The translations under genes were made by a program, and so were the position numbers. 22,156 bases of DNA. Source: a virus. The notes beneath the pieces were generated by a model. It was given only the letters and a program-made list of their open reading frames with translations, was not told the DNA's origin and searched no databases. Of the stretch, positions 7,948-14,468 are shown in pieces; positions within the stretch are counted from its first letter, which is position 1, and each line of letters begins with the position of its first letter. Location of the stretch: positions 1 through 22,156 of IMG/VR virus record IMGVR_UViG_3300023179_000558. The stretch is one strand, 5' to 3'.

Positions 7948-8216
7948 TCTTCTAAAATAGGCTCTTCTTTGTAATAATTAGGTAGTATTTCTTTTTTAAT
8001 TTTTGCTATTAAATTATCCGCTTCGTTACAAGAATTAAATTCTATTTCTAGTTTAGTGCGATCATTAACACACGCAAACGTATAAACAAACTTATCTTCT
8101 TTTCTAGAAATACGAAGAAGAGTATAAGTCAATCCAACTTTAAACCTTCTATCTGGGCTTAAATTAGATTTAGCGTTAGGTGCTATGACAAAACTGGTTC
8201 CGGTGATGTAGTGCAT
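7944..8216 (-). CDS. Conserved-looking hypothetical protein, 90 residues
   Basis: I do not recognise this 90-residue protein. It looks like a small beta-rich domain: a strand pattern TSFVIAP, then FKVGLTYTLLRI and KFVYTFACV, followed by a C-terminal helix (EADNLIAKIKKEIL). There are no membrane segments or cysteine clusters. The ATG at 8216 lies inside the end of the upstream gene (34-base overlap) and has a weak AGAAGA purine run before it. The gene is the last of the overlapping cluster starting at 9734, so it may be a late, virion-related gene. It meets gp14 tail-to-tail with a 4-base overlap. Confidence 0.65.
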   Translation of the reverse strand: MHYITGTSFVIAPNAKSNLSPDRRFKVGLTYTLLRISRKEDKFVYTFACVNDRTKLEIEFNSCNEADNLIAKIKKEILPNYYKEEPILED

Positions 8217-8500
8217 TCTTCTTTAAACCTATTTAACGGTATCTTAATATTTAATTCATTTTCTAAAACTTCATCTATCATTGATTCGTATCTCTCTGCA
8301 ACATATTTTTGAAAAGATAATGGCTTAATCCAATCAACATCGTTTTTATTAAGGTCAACCTTGAACCTTTCTGCTCCTCTAGACACTACATCTAAAGCTT
8401 CTAAAAGACACAGCCATCTAGCATATTCACTGCATTTTAGCTTGTGAGCTTTTTGTTTAGTTTCAACCGTTATATATTTTTTTAAGTGTTCCGATGACAT
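8183..8500 (-). CDS. Hypothetical protein, 105 residues, helical
   Basis: This 105-residue protein is not a known family to me. It is predicted by eye to be mostly helical, with a basic N-terminal half (HLKKYITVETKQKAHKLK) and a segment VERYESMIDEVLENEL-like near residues 68-83. The gene overlaps the 150-residue gene upstream by 38 bases and the 90-residue gene downstream by 34 bases, which points to translational coupling. The ATG at 8500 has AGGAT just 3 bases upstream, too close for a good Shine-Dalgarno sequence. Confidence 0.65.
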   Translation of the reverse strand: MSSEHLKKYITVETKQKAHKLKCSEYARWLCLLEALDVVSRGAERFKVDLNKNDVDWIKPLSFQKYVAERYESMIDEVLENELNIKIPLNRFKEECTTSPEPVLS

Positions 8501-8915
8501 ATCCTAGAATAATAAGGGTAATATCTTTGACGTCAAGTAAATTCTTTTCTTTATTTAAAGAAGCAATTAAATTGTATAGATTCTCAAAACAATTACTGTT
8601 ATTTAAAATAATTTGCTTGGTGGAGGCGGCAACTTTATCTCTAACATCACCAGGTATATCGCTTTTAACAATGCTTTGATTAAGAGCTTCATTTATTACA
8701 TTTAAAAATCCTTTTATAATATGTTTATCTGAAGTGGTATTAGCATTAATATAGGCTAAGCCGGTTTCAAAACTAGCTAACTGGGCAATAGATATATTTT
8801 TCTTTACTAGTAAAATAATTTCATCTAAAGGAAGTTCTTGAGTAGCTGGTTTAGTTGAAAGCGATGTAGGTAATACATCGTTAGTTATTGCTTGAATACT
8901 CTCAGGTAGTTGCAT
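8463..8915 (-). CDS. Hypothetical protein, 150 residues, helical
   Basis: I cannot assign a function. The protein looks all-helical, with Leu/Ile-rich helices such as LPLDEIILLVKKNISIAQLASF, and a C-terminal hydrophobic stretch (LIILGYVIGTLKKIYNG) long enough to be a membrane-associated helix. The N-terminal 30 residues are Ser/Thr/Pro-rich and probably flexible. It overlaps the 139-residue gene upstream by 14 bases and the 105-residue gene downstream by 38 bases, so it belongs to the tightly packed cluster 9734-7944. Confidence 0.65.
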   Translation of the reverse strand: MQLPESIQAITNDVLPTSLSTKPATQELPLDEIILLVKKNISIAQLASFETGLAYINANTTSDKHIIKGFLNVINEALNQSIVKSDIPGDVRDKVAASTKQIILNNSNCFENLYNLIASLNKEKNLLDVKDITLIILGYVIGTLKKIYNG

Positions 8916-9321
8916 CGGGAATACTTAGTTTAGGTAATTCTGTAGACACTAGCGGCTCAGTTACAATAGCTGTATCTGCGGTAATAATAACAGATACACT
9001 CTTACCGCAGTCACCGCATTTATAGTAGTTGGATGTGTTAAGCCTGATAGGAACGATATCTAAGTGCTTTTTAAAACAAGGGCATTTAACTTCTAATCCT
9101 TGATAAGAAAATTCTTTAATGCGTTCGTTTTCTAATTTTTTATTTTTTAAAGCGACTACAGCATTTAAAATATTAACAAAACCATAATAAATTCCGTATT
9201 GAATAGCAATACCAGCACCTACACCTAGAAAGAAATTTACCCCAAACGCTGAAAACAATGCGCCTGATAGTAACGCACCAAGAGATAAAGGTATAATCTG
9301 CTTTAAAAGATTCTGTATCAC
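8902..9321 (-). CDS. Membrane protein with C-terminal zinc ribbon, unknown
   Basis: This 139-residue protein has two hydrophobic segments (about 9-26 and 29-56, Gly/Ala-rich), then a charged linker KNKKLENERIKE. A zinc-ribbon-like region follows, with cysteines at 80, 82, 102 and 105 (CPC and CGDCG) and a histidine at 86. The last 30 residues are Thr/Pro-rich. An inner-membrane hairpin with the ribbon on one side is the simplest model. A glycine-rich membrane hairpin in a late cluster could suggest a holin- or lysis-related role, but a zinc ribbon is not typical there, so I leave the function open. The start is GTG at 9321, 14 bases after the upstream stop, with only a weak AAGG before it. 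Confidence 0.7.
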   Translation of the reverse strand: MIQNLLKQIIPLSLGALLSGALFSAFGVNFFLGVGAGIAIQYGIYYGFVNILNAVVALKNKKLENERIKEFSYQGLEVKCPCFKKHLDIVPIRLNTSNYYKCGDCGKSVSVIITADTAIVTEPLVSTELPKLSIPDATT

Positions 9322-9335
9322 CTTATTATTATAAT

Positions 9336-9734
9336 TTATTTCTCTTTTTTATCAACAGGTTTTTTAACAACCGGGACGGAAGTATTCGAATATATACTTT
9401 CTATTATTTTGACTATATGCTGTAGTTTTTTAAGAACTTCTACTACTTTTTGTCTGCCTTCATCGCTTTTTTGAATAAGCGGGTTTTTTAAGGCTAATTT
9501 AAAAATAGTAATAGAATTTGTCGCATTCATGTATAGTTCACCTAATTGCTCAATTACATTAGGAAGCGGATAAGGCATTGGAATACTTGCTTTAGTGTAA
9601 TTCGGGTGTTGACTTGTATTAGTTCTGTCGAATAGGTCTTTTAATGTAACCTTTTGGGCAGCAAGATCTCTAGAAGCAATGCCAGAAACCCATTTATTAT
9701 AATTCATTACATCTTCAAATAACACCTTTTTCAC
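9336..9734 (-). CDS. Hypothetical virion-type protein, 132 residues
   Basis: I do not recognise this 132-residue protein. It starts MKKVLFEDVMNYNKW, and LFE-D fits the (L/I)-x-E cleavage site of T4-type prohead proteases near the N terminus. The middle is helical (VIEQLGELYMNATNSITIFKL), followed by a second helix with regular hydrophobic spacing (VVEVLKKLQHIVKIIESIYS) and a Lys/Pro-rich tail. The start is GTG at 9734 with ATAAATA 5 bases upstream, so it seems to lead a late operon of five genes ending at 7944. Confidence 0.65.
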   Translation of the reverse strand: MKKVLFEDVMNYNKWVSGIASRDLAAQKVTLKDLFDRTNTSQHPNYTKASIPMPYPLPNVIEQLGELYMNATNSITIFKLALKNPLIQKSDEGRQKVVEVLKKLQHIVKIIESIYSNTSVPVVKKPVDKKEK

Positions 9735-9739
9735 TAAAT

Positions 9740-9746
9740 TATTTAT
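9740..9746 (-). promoter_or_regulatory. Late-promoter-like motif ATAAATA before the 9734 operon
   Basis: The minus strand reads ATAAATA, then ATTTA, then the GTG start. A second copy for the opposite strand lies 10 bases away, so the 36-base divergent gap holds two back-to-back motifs. Confidence 0.5.
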
Positions 9747-9756
9747 GCATCCTTTA

Positions 9757-9763
9757 ATAAATA
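9757..9763 (+). promoter_or_regulatory. Late-promoter-like motif ATAAATA before the 138-residue gene
   Basis: On the plus strand ATAAATA is followed by TTAATAT (7 bases) and the ATG at 9771. No Shine-Dalgarno sequence is present. Confidence 0.5.
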
Positions 9764-9770
9764 TTAATAT

Positions 9771-10187
9771 ATGAATTTATTTGAGCGTCGTTTTAATATG
9801 GTCCTTGAAGCCGATGCAGCTCCGGCACCAGCAGCTGATGCGCAAGCCGCTGCTCCTCAATCAGATAAAGAAGCAATGGCACAGACTTTGACCTCAGCTA
9901 AGCCAGAAGATTTTGATATTCAGGGTAGAGAAACAGTTCAAGATCATAGAAAAGTAGAACAAATTACAAAACTTAAAGAATGGGTCGGTCAAATAGATCA
10001 ATTTATTAAGTTTCTAAATGGAACAGAAGCGACATCAGTACAGGTCCAATTACATGCTGCTCCATGCGATTCAATTTTTGAAGATATAGCTAGAAGTGAA
10101 AAGAAAAAGATTTCAAGACTAGCAGCAGAATTAAGCTCCCTTAGTGAATCGTTGAAGGGCTATTTAATTTCAGCTAACGACAGATAA
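9771..10187 (+). CDS. Putative internal head protein with N-terminal targeting peptide
   Basis: This 138-residue protein has no family I can name. Residues 1-14 (MNLFERRFNMVLEA) look like a T4-style capsid-targeting peptide ending in a V-L-E-A prohead-protease-type site. An Ala/Pro/Gln-rich linker (about 14-32) follows, then a helical body (about 50-138) with KLKEWVGQIDQFIKFL and a C-terminal coiled-coil-like helix. In T4, internal proteins with such peptides are packed in the prohead and trimmed by gp21; the role here is inferred. It is a lone plus-strand gene with a late motif, flanked by minus-strand genes. It overlaps the convergent primase gene by 14 bases. Confidence 0.65.
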   Translation: MNLFERRFNMVLEADAAPAPAADAQAAAPQSDKEAMAQTLTSAKPEDFDIQGRETVQDHRKVEQITKLKEWVGQIDQFIKFLNGTEATSVQVQLHAAPCDSIFEDIARSEKKKISRLAAELSSLSESLKGYLISANDR

Positions 10188-11211
10188 TACTCATTAAAAG
10201 ACTAGCTTTTAATCCCTCGTGTGAATTTTCTATAAAAAATTTAGGATCTATACTATCTAGTTTTTTATCAATACAGTAATCATTTATATCTTTATACTTT
10301 TTACCCAGGTTTTCAGGCCATATAAAAACAGTTTCACCGCTTTCTATTAATTTAGAAGTCTTAGCTCTACTAGCACTATCCTTCCACTGACTATCTAGCA
10401 CCCATATTTTTTTATGAAACTTAAAAGATAATAATTGCTGCTCTTGAATAGGCGAAAATGTATTGCTACTATTTTCTTGAATACCTGCTACTGCTGTTCC
10501 ATTTTGTACAAAAAACGAATCAATAGGGCCTTCAAAAATAAAAATATAATCTAAATTAGAAGATATTTTATTTACATTATAAAGAGATTTTTCGCCGTTT
10601 ATTTTACTCAAATATTTTGGATATAGTTTTGCATCACTATCATAAATGAGTCTAGACTGATAGAAGATAATGTCGTTTGATTCATTATAAAAGGGTATAA
10701 TTATCCTGTTTTTATGTGTTTTATCTTTTAATGATACCCAGAGTGTATCGGGCCTATTAATCGCCGTATCAATACGTCTAGACTTAACAAGCTTTAATGC
10801 ATCAGAAATAACTTCATTATTGTTAAAATAATCTTTTTGATTGTTGTCAAAAATATTGATACTATCTAACGGTAGCTTCTCGACCTTAATTGTTTTTACT
10901 GGCTCTTTGTTATTCTCACTAAGAACTTCTAACGGTATAATATCGAATGATTGCGCTTCTTTAAGTATCTCGTTAAAACTAAGACCGGATACTTCTTGTA
11001 TCCACTTAATAGTATCAGAATACCATCCACAATTATGGCAACATATCTTATTATCGTCAACTAAATAGTAGCAGCGCTTTTTCTTGCCCCATGAGTTACC
11101 CTCTCTGCAAACAGGGCAACACGCGACGTATGTATTGCTTAGCTTTTTAAATTTTGGAAAGCCAGCATACTGATAAAATTTTTGCAGAGTATATTCGACA
11201 GGAACTAACAC
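10174..11211 (-). CDS. 61: DNA primase (gp61-like, DnaG-type)
   Basis: This 345-residue protein should make the RNA primers for lagging-strand synthesis together with the gp41-like helicase; T4 gp61 has 342 residues. An N-terminal zinc finger has C32-P-V-C35 and C58-H-N-C61. The C-terminal part holds a TOPRIM-like core, with the acidic FEGPID (E227) and WVLDSQWKD (D273). Its central part (about 140-200) resembles the DnaG-type catalytic domain, with KNRIIIPFYN. The start is GTG at 11211 without a Shine-Dalgarno sequence. It is the last of the replication-type genes in this direction. Confidence 0.92.
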   Translation of the reverse strand: MLVPVEYTLQKFYQYAGFPKFKKLSNTYVACCPVCREGNSWGKKKRCYYLVDDNKICCHNCGWYSDTIKWIQEVSGLSFNEILKEAQSFDIIPLEVLSENNKEPVKTIKVEKLPLDSINIFDNNQKDYFNNNEVISDALKLVKSRRIDTAINRPDTLWVSLKDKTHKNRIIIPFYNESNDIIFYQSRLIYDSDAKLYPKYLSKINGEKSLYNVNKISSNLDYIFIFEGPIDSFFVQNGTAVAGIQENSSNTFSPIQEQQLLSFKFHKKIWVLDSQWKDSASRAKTSKLIESGETVFIWPENLGKKYKDINDYCIDKKLDSIDPKFFIENSHEGLKASLLMSIICR

Positions 11212-11247
11212 AAATTAAGTATAACAAAAAATATAAAAAAAACCAGG

Positions 11248-11442
11248 CTATTCTGCTTTAGGCTCGTTGGGGTTAATGTCTTTGACAGATACTAATCCCT
11301 TTCTAATAAATGTACCGGATGCTGGGTCGATGTAATGTGCTTCCGTAATTTCCTTATTACCTTTAATATAAGTCTTAAGAATAGGACGAACAGGCTGTCC
11401 GCTAATTGGCGATGTAATAGGTCTAGGTGATATAATGTCCAT
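11248..11442 (-). CDS. Small unknown protein, 64 residues, with late-type motif
   Basis: This 64-residue protein is unassigned. It has a Pro-rich N terminus (SPRPITSPISGQPVRPI) and a compact segment EAHYIDPASGTFIRKG that looks like a small beta domain. Its ATG at 11442 is preceded by ATAAATA at 5 bases, the same arrangement as the tail genes, although the gene lies among replication genes. This suggests a late, virion-related role. It ends 36 bases before the primase start, in an A/T-rich gap without a hairpin. Confidence 0.65.
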   Translation of the reverse strand: MDIISPRPITSPISGQPVRPILKTYIKGNKEITEAHYIDPASGTFIRKGLVSVKDINPNEPKAE

Positions 11443-11447
11443 AAAGA

Positions 11448-11454
11448 TATTTAT
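11448..11454 (-). promoter_or_regulatory. Late-promoter-like motif ATAAATA before the 64-residue gene
   Basis: On the minus strand ATAAATA ends 5 bases (TCTTT) before the ATG at 11442 and overlaps the last base of the upstream stop codon. Confidence 0.5.
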
Positions 11455-11714
11455 TAAACTACCTTGTTCTTCAAGTACTGTTTTTTACAGGTTGAATAGA
11501 CATCCGATGGCAGCTTTTCAACAATATCGACTATTTTATTGTTAAGGCCGAATTCAAACTTATCTGTAGGTACTTCTCTAATTATCATGTCTGGTAAAGC
11601 TAGAAAATTAAAATTTTCATTTACTTTTTCCATGTATACAAGAAGCTCTCCTAGGTACTTACCGCCGGTAACCGCGTAAAGATATCTTTTTTTAGGATGC
11701 TTAAACCAACCCAT
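11454..11714 (-). CDS. Hypothetical protein, 86 residues
   Basis: I do not recognise this small protein. It begins MGWFKHPKKRYLYAVTGGKY, with a basic aromatic N terminus. A beta-like segment (GELLVYMEK) and a short Cys-containing C terminus (YSTCKKQYLKNKVV) follow. It overlaps the end of the epimerase-like gene by 14 bases, so the two are likely co-transcribed and perhaps coupled in translation. It gives no further clue to function. Confidence 0.6.
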   Translation of the reverse strand: MGWFKHPKKRYLYAVTGGKYLGELLVYMEKVNENFNFLALPDMIIREVPTDKFEFGLNNKIVDIVEKLPSDVYSTCKKQYLKNKVV

Positions 11715-12606
11715 AACTTGTACTCAATATGTTAGCGCATTTATCTAAAGAAATATTAACATCAGGAAGGCTTAATCCCATAGATGCAATTTTTTCTGTA
11801 GATAAAACGCAATTAGATCTATTGGCTTTAAGATTTAAATTTTCTATGTCTACAAACTTCCAATTCTTGTTTATTAAATTATTTTTAGCTAAAATACTAG
11901 TAATTTCTTCTGCATCTAAAGCACCTGGATTAGTTACGTTATAAATTCCAGGATCAGATTTATATAAATGGCGTTTAATAAATTCATTTATAAAAAAAGA
12001 TAAATCGTCAATTGATGTTAAGCTATTTTTAAATTTAACCAGATTATCATAATTTAAAAGTTTAACTAACAAATTACGAGAAGAGTTGTAGCTACAAAAA
12101 GGCATTCTTATTCTTAAAGTTGTAGTAATATTATTTTGAATTAATTTTTCTGCAATGTGCTTGCATTTAGAATAAAAACTGCTTTGCGAATTAAAGAACC
12201 CAAAGTTAGGTTCATCTTCTTCTGTAAACTCTTTTTCGTACCCCGTATATATGCAGCCGCTGCTTATATTAATTAACCAGCATTTATTTTTGCTACAAAA
12301 ATTACTAAGATATACCGGTAACCCGACATTATATTCAAAGCATTCAGCTTTTTTAAGCTCACACTGATCTACATTAGGTATGCCAGTAAACCCAGAACAA
12401 TTAATAATAATATTTTCAGAATATGTGCCGTCATAAAAATGACCTGTTTCTCTTATAAATTTTTTTAATTTAATTTCATCAAAATAATCTACACGTTCCC
12501 TTGAAATATTGTACAGGTTTATGCTGTTATCTGAATTATGTTCTTTTAAAAAATTATAAAGATGAGTACCTATAAAACCGCGTCCTAAAATAATAATATT
12601 AGTCAC
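11701..12606 (-). CDS. NAD(P)-dependent sugar epimerase/reductase (RmlD-like extended SDR)
   Basis: This 301-residue protein belongs to the extended short-chain dehydrogenase/reductase family. It has the nucleotide-binding GRGFIG at 8-13 and the serine region ISSGCIY at about 114-120. The catalytic YxxxK is Y145/K149 (YSKCK). A length of about 300 and the segment CSGFTGIPNVDQCE resemble dTDP-4-dehydrorhamnose reductases, which make the final sugar nucleotide in rhamnose synthesis. The substrate is not proven. It may supply sugars used by the two glycosyltransferases in the window, or alter host surface sugars. The start is GTG at 12606, and codon use is AT-rich like its neighbours. Confidence 0.85.
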   Translation of the reverse strand: MTNIIILGRGFIGTHLYNFLKEHNSDNSINLYNISRERVDYFDEIKLKKFIRETGHFYDGTYSENIIINCSGFTGIPNVDQCELKKAECFEYNVGLPVYLSNFCSKNKCWLINISSGCIYTGYEKEFTEEDEPNFGFFNSQSSFYSKCKHIAEKLIQNNITTTLRIRMPFCSYNSSRNLLVKLLNYDNLVKFKNSLTSIDDLSFFINEFIKRHLYKSDPGIYNVTNPGALDAEEITSILAKNNLINKNWKFVDIENLNLKANRSNCVLSTEKIASMGLSLPDVNISLDKCANILSTSYGLV

Positions 12607-12632
12607 AACAACTTATTTTAAGATATAAAAGA

Positions 12633-12962
12633 TTAATCTCCAGGCTGATCTTTTTGATTATTAAAAATAAATTTGTTGACTAAAGTGCCAAGCGAATCAG
12701 CTTCTTGCTGATTATGAGCGGAAATCATGCTAATTGGCTCGCCATTAAAATTATAGCCTAGTAAAATAAAACTATTTAAATATTCTAAAATCTGACTATT
12801 AAGAACATCTAAATCTTGTTTATTATTTGCTTTTTCTTTTAACTGCTCTCTAAGAAAAGAAACTAAAGCATTGTGCGTGAGCTCTTTAACTTCCTTATTT
12901 GCATTAGGATCAAAAGAATCTTTAAGCTTGTTGTCCTTGGATGATTTTTTGTCTTTCATCAT
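12633..12962 (-). CDS. Hypothetical protein, 109 residues, charged
   Basis: This 109-residue protein is unassigned. The N-terminal 25 residues are very Lys/Asp-rich and probably disordered, followed by a helical part (LVSFLREQLKEKANNKQDLDVL) and a small hydrophobic segment (YLNSFILLGYNFNG). The ATG at 12962 has AAGGAG 11 bases upstream, one of the few Shine-Dalgarno-like sites here. A second Met follows at once. It overlaps the 129-residue gene by 41 bases and lies downstream of gp45. Confidence 0.6.
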   Translation of the reverse strand: MMKDKKSSKDNKLKDSFDPNANKEVKELTHNALVSFLREQLKEKANNKQDLDVLNSQILEYLNSFILLGYNFNGEPISMISAHNQQEADSLGTLVNKFIFNNQKDQPGD

Positions 12963-13311
12963 TATTATTTAGTCTCCTTGACAGAAATCTATCTCTTCCT
13001 TGGTAGTTGGTATTATTAGAAACACCGTGTCTAATGAGATAATCAATAATAACTTCAATGCTATCTGTTTTAATAAAGAAATTTTTTGGTATCTTCCTAC
13101 CACCGTCGTCAATCTCAAACAATATTTCATTTAAGTTATCTTTATTAGCATAACATGTGATAAAAACAGATGCTTCGCTAGGATTAACCATTACGGTCCA
13201 CTGACGTGGGTCTGCTTTATTGAAAATAGCAAATAGCTTTATAACGATAAACCCGTTATCGCGTAACCTCTTTATAAAGTAACTAGGTGTGCGTAATTTA
13301 TTTTTGCTCAT
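12922..13311 (-). CDS. Hypothetical protein, 129 residues, linked to gp45
   Basis: This 129-residue protein is not recognised. It has an alpha/beta look: strands around FIVIKLFAIF, WTVMVNPSEASVFITCYA and ILFEIDDGG, then a helix (SIEVIIDYLIRHGV) and a basic C-terminal tail (GRDRFLSRRLNN) that could bind nucleic acid. Its ATG shares one base with the gp45 stop (TAATG), so translation is probably coupled to the clamp gene. It lies where T4 has the clamp-loader gene 44, but I see no Walker A motif and the length fits neither gp44 nor gp62. Confidence 0.65.
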   Translation of the reverse strand: MSKNKLRTPSYFIKRLRDNGFIVIKLFAIFNKADPRQWTVMVNPSEASVFITCYANKDNLNEILFEIDDGGRKIPKNFFIKTDSIEVIIDYLIRHGVSNNTNYQGRDRFLSRRLNNNDERQKIIQGQQA

Positions 13312-14042
13312 TAGTTTGCTAATGCTGAAATAACAAATTTAAATGATGTATTGTCTAAGTTGAGATCCAGAGTTACAACACCCATCTTTGTTATTAATTT
13401 AGATTTTAGTTCTTTGCATCTCATAGAAGAAATTATTCTAAATATCTCAAAGTTCAAGGGTATAGCAAGAGCAAACTGAGTACCTTTATAGTCTTGTGCT
13501 ATTTCAATGCCATAAGAATCAATATTAGGTCTTGTTTTGTCGGTCAACTCGCCAAATACTTTGACATCTTTTACACTAAGATAAATTTTGTTTGTCTCTG
13601 TACTTATTGTACTTCCTTTTACTAGACTCAATACAGAGGCGTAAGGTAAAGTAAACTCCCCGTCAAACTGTAGTTCCTTTAATTTATCTAAATTTAGTTT
13701 AGGTGTGGTAAGAATATTATCATCATATAAATGGTATTTAAATCTTAATTGAGATGCGTTATATCCAATAAAATTAGGTCCTATATCAAGCTCTAGCGTG
13801 TCACCCTCAATACAGCTTACAACTCTATGTAGTTTTTTGAGATCAGGTATATTTAAAGTAGCATCACAGTCTACAGCATCATCTTCATAAACGGCATTAA
13901 CAATAATTGTATTATCGCTTGTAGCTAAGAGCGAGGTAATTTTACCTTTAGATACTCTTACAACAGCACTATCTGCTACTTTACTTAATAACGATAAAAA
14001 GTTATTTAAAAATGCATCTTTTTTAGTAATTTTTAGCTGCAT
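13311..14042 (-). CDS. 45: DNA polymerase sliding clamp (gp45-like)
   Basis: This 243-residue protein is a likely processivity clamp, a trimeric ring around DNA that tethers the polymerase; T4 gp45 has 228 residues. It follows the gp45 pattern: MQLKITKKDAFLNNFLSLLS at the N terminus, the strand GKITSLLATSDNTIIV, then DATLNIPDLKKLHRVVSCIE, and a second repeat with similar topology ending in LDNTSFKFVISALAN. In T4-type phages gp45 also activates late transcription with gp33 and gp55, which fits the late-promoter motifs found here. It is co-directional with gp32 and followed by a coupled gene. No Shine-Dalgarno sequence precedes the ATG. Confidence 0.92.
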   Translation of the reverse strand: MQLKITKKDAFLNNFLSLLSKVADSAVVRVSKGKITSLLATSDNTIIVNAVYEDDAVDCDATLNIPDLKKLHRVVSCIEGDTLELDIGPNFIGYNASQLRFKYHLYDDNILTTPKLNLDKLKELQFDGEFTLPYASVLSLVKGSTISTETNKIYLSVKDVKVFGELTDKTRPNIDSYGIEIAQDYKGTQFALAIPLNFEIFRIISSMRCKELKSKLITKMGVVTLDLNLDNTSFKFVISALAN

Positions 14043-14072
14043 TCAATTATATTAACTATAGTTTATTAATAA

Positions 14073-14468
14073 TCAATCTTTAAAAGTAGCTAAAAGCTTA
14101 TCAACTTTTTTATCTAGAGAATCTAGCTTATCAAAAATTAATTTAGCGTAATTACAATTATTAAAATCAAATTCTAATTGATTAGGGTCGTTATAAGGTA
14201 CTTGCTGTGCTGGTTGTTGCACCATTTGCACAGGCTGTTGAGCTCCAACATTAATACCTGCGTTTACTACTGTAGCAACCGGTGGGGTGTTATTCGAAGG
14301 TATCGATTTAACTAGCTGAACCGGATCGATAACCATACCTTTTAAAGAAGCAGATCTAGAAATTAAATTTTGATCTAGTTCTTTAAGATCACCAGTAAGA
14401 TGCTGCCCCATAAACTGCAACAGCGCTAGCCGTTGCTCGTCAGGAGTTAACTGCTTAAATGTTTCCAT
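14073..14468 (-). CDS. Small protein after gp32 with a clamp-binding-like motif
   Basis: This 131-residue protein belongs to no named family known to me. A helical N terminus (LTPDEQRLALLQFMGQHL) is followed by a Gln/Pro/Val-rich flexible middle (about 55-92). The acidic-aromatic motif QLEFDF at 97-102 and a C-terminal short coiled coil (LDSLDKKVDKLLATF) come next. QLEFDF resembles the QL-x-LF-type motifs by which proteins bind sliding clamps. The gene lies between gp32 and gp45, and its ATG overlaps the gp32 stop (TAATG). The clamp-binding idea is inference. Confidence 0.65.
   Translation of the reverse strand: METFKQLTPDEQRLALLQFMGQHLTGDLKELDQNLISRSASLKGMVIDPVQLVKSIPSNNTPPVATVVNAGINVGAQQPVQMVQQPAQQVPYNDPNQLEFDFNNCNYAKLIFDKLDSLDKKVDKLLATFKD

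Noticed and set aside
8494-8679. Plus-strand 61-residue frame
   Set aside because: It is antisense to the 150-residue gene and has no start signal or motif.
10841-11068. Plus-strand 75-residue frame inside primase
   Set aside because: It is antisense to the zinc-finger and linker part of a clear primase gene.
11212-11247. A/T tract after the 64-residue gene as a terminator
   Set aside because: On the minus strand there is a T-run, but the preceding AGCCT and GCCTGG are direct rather than inverted repeats, so no stable stem forms.
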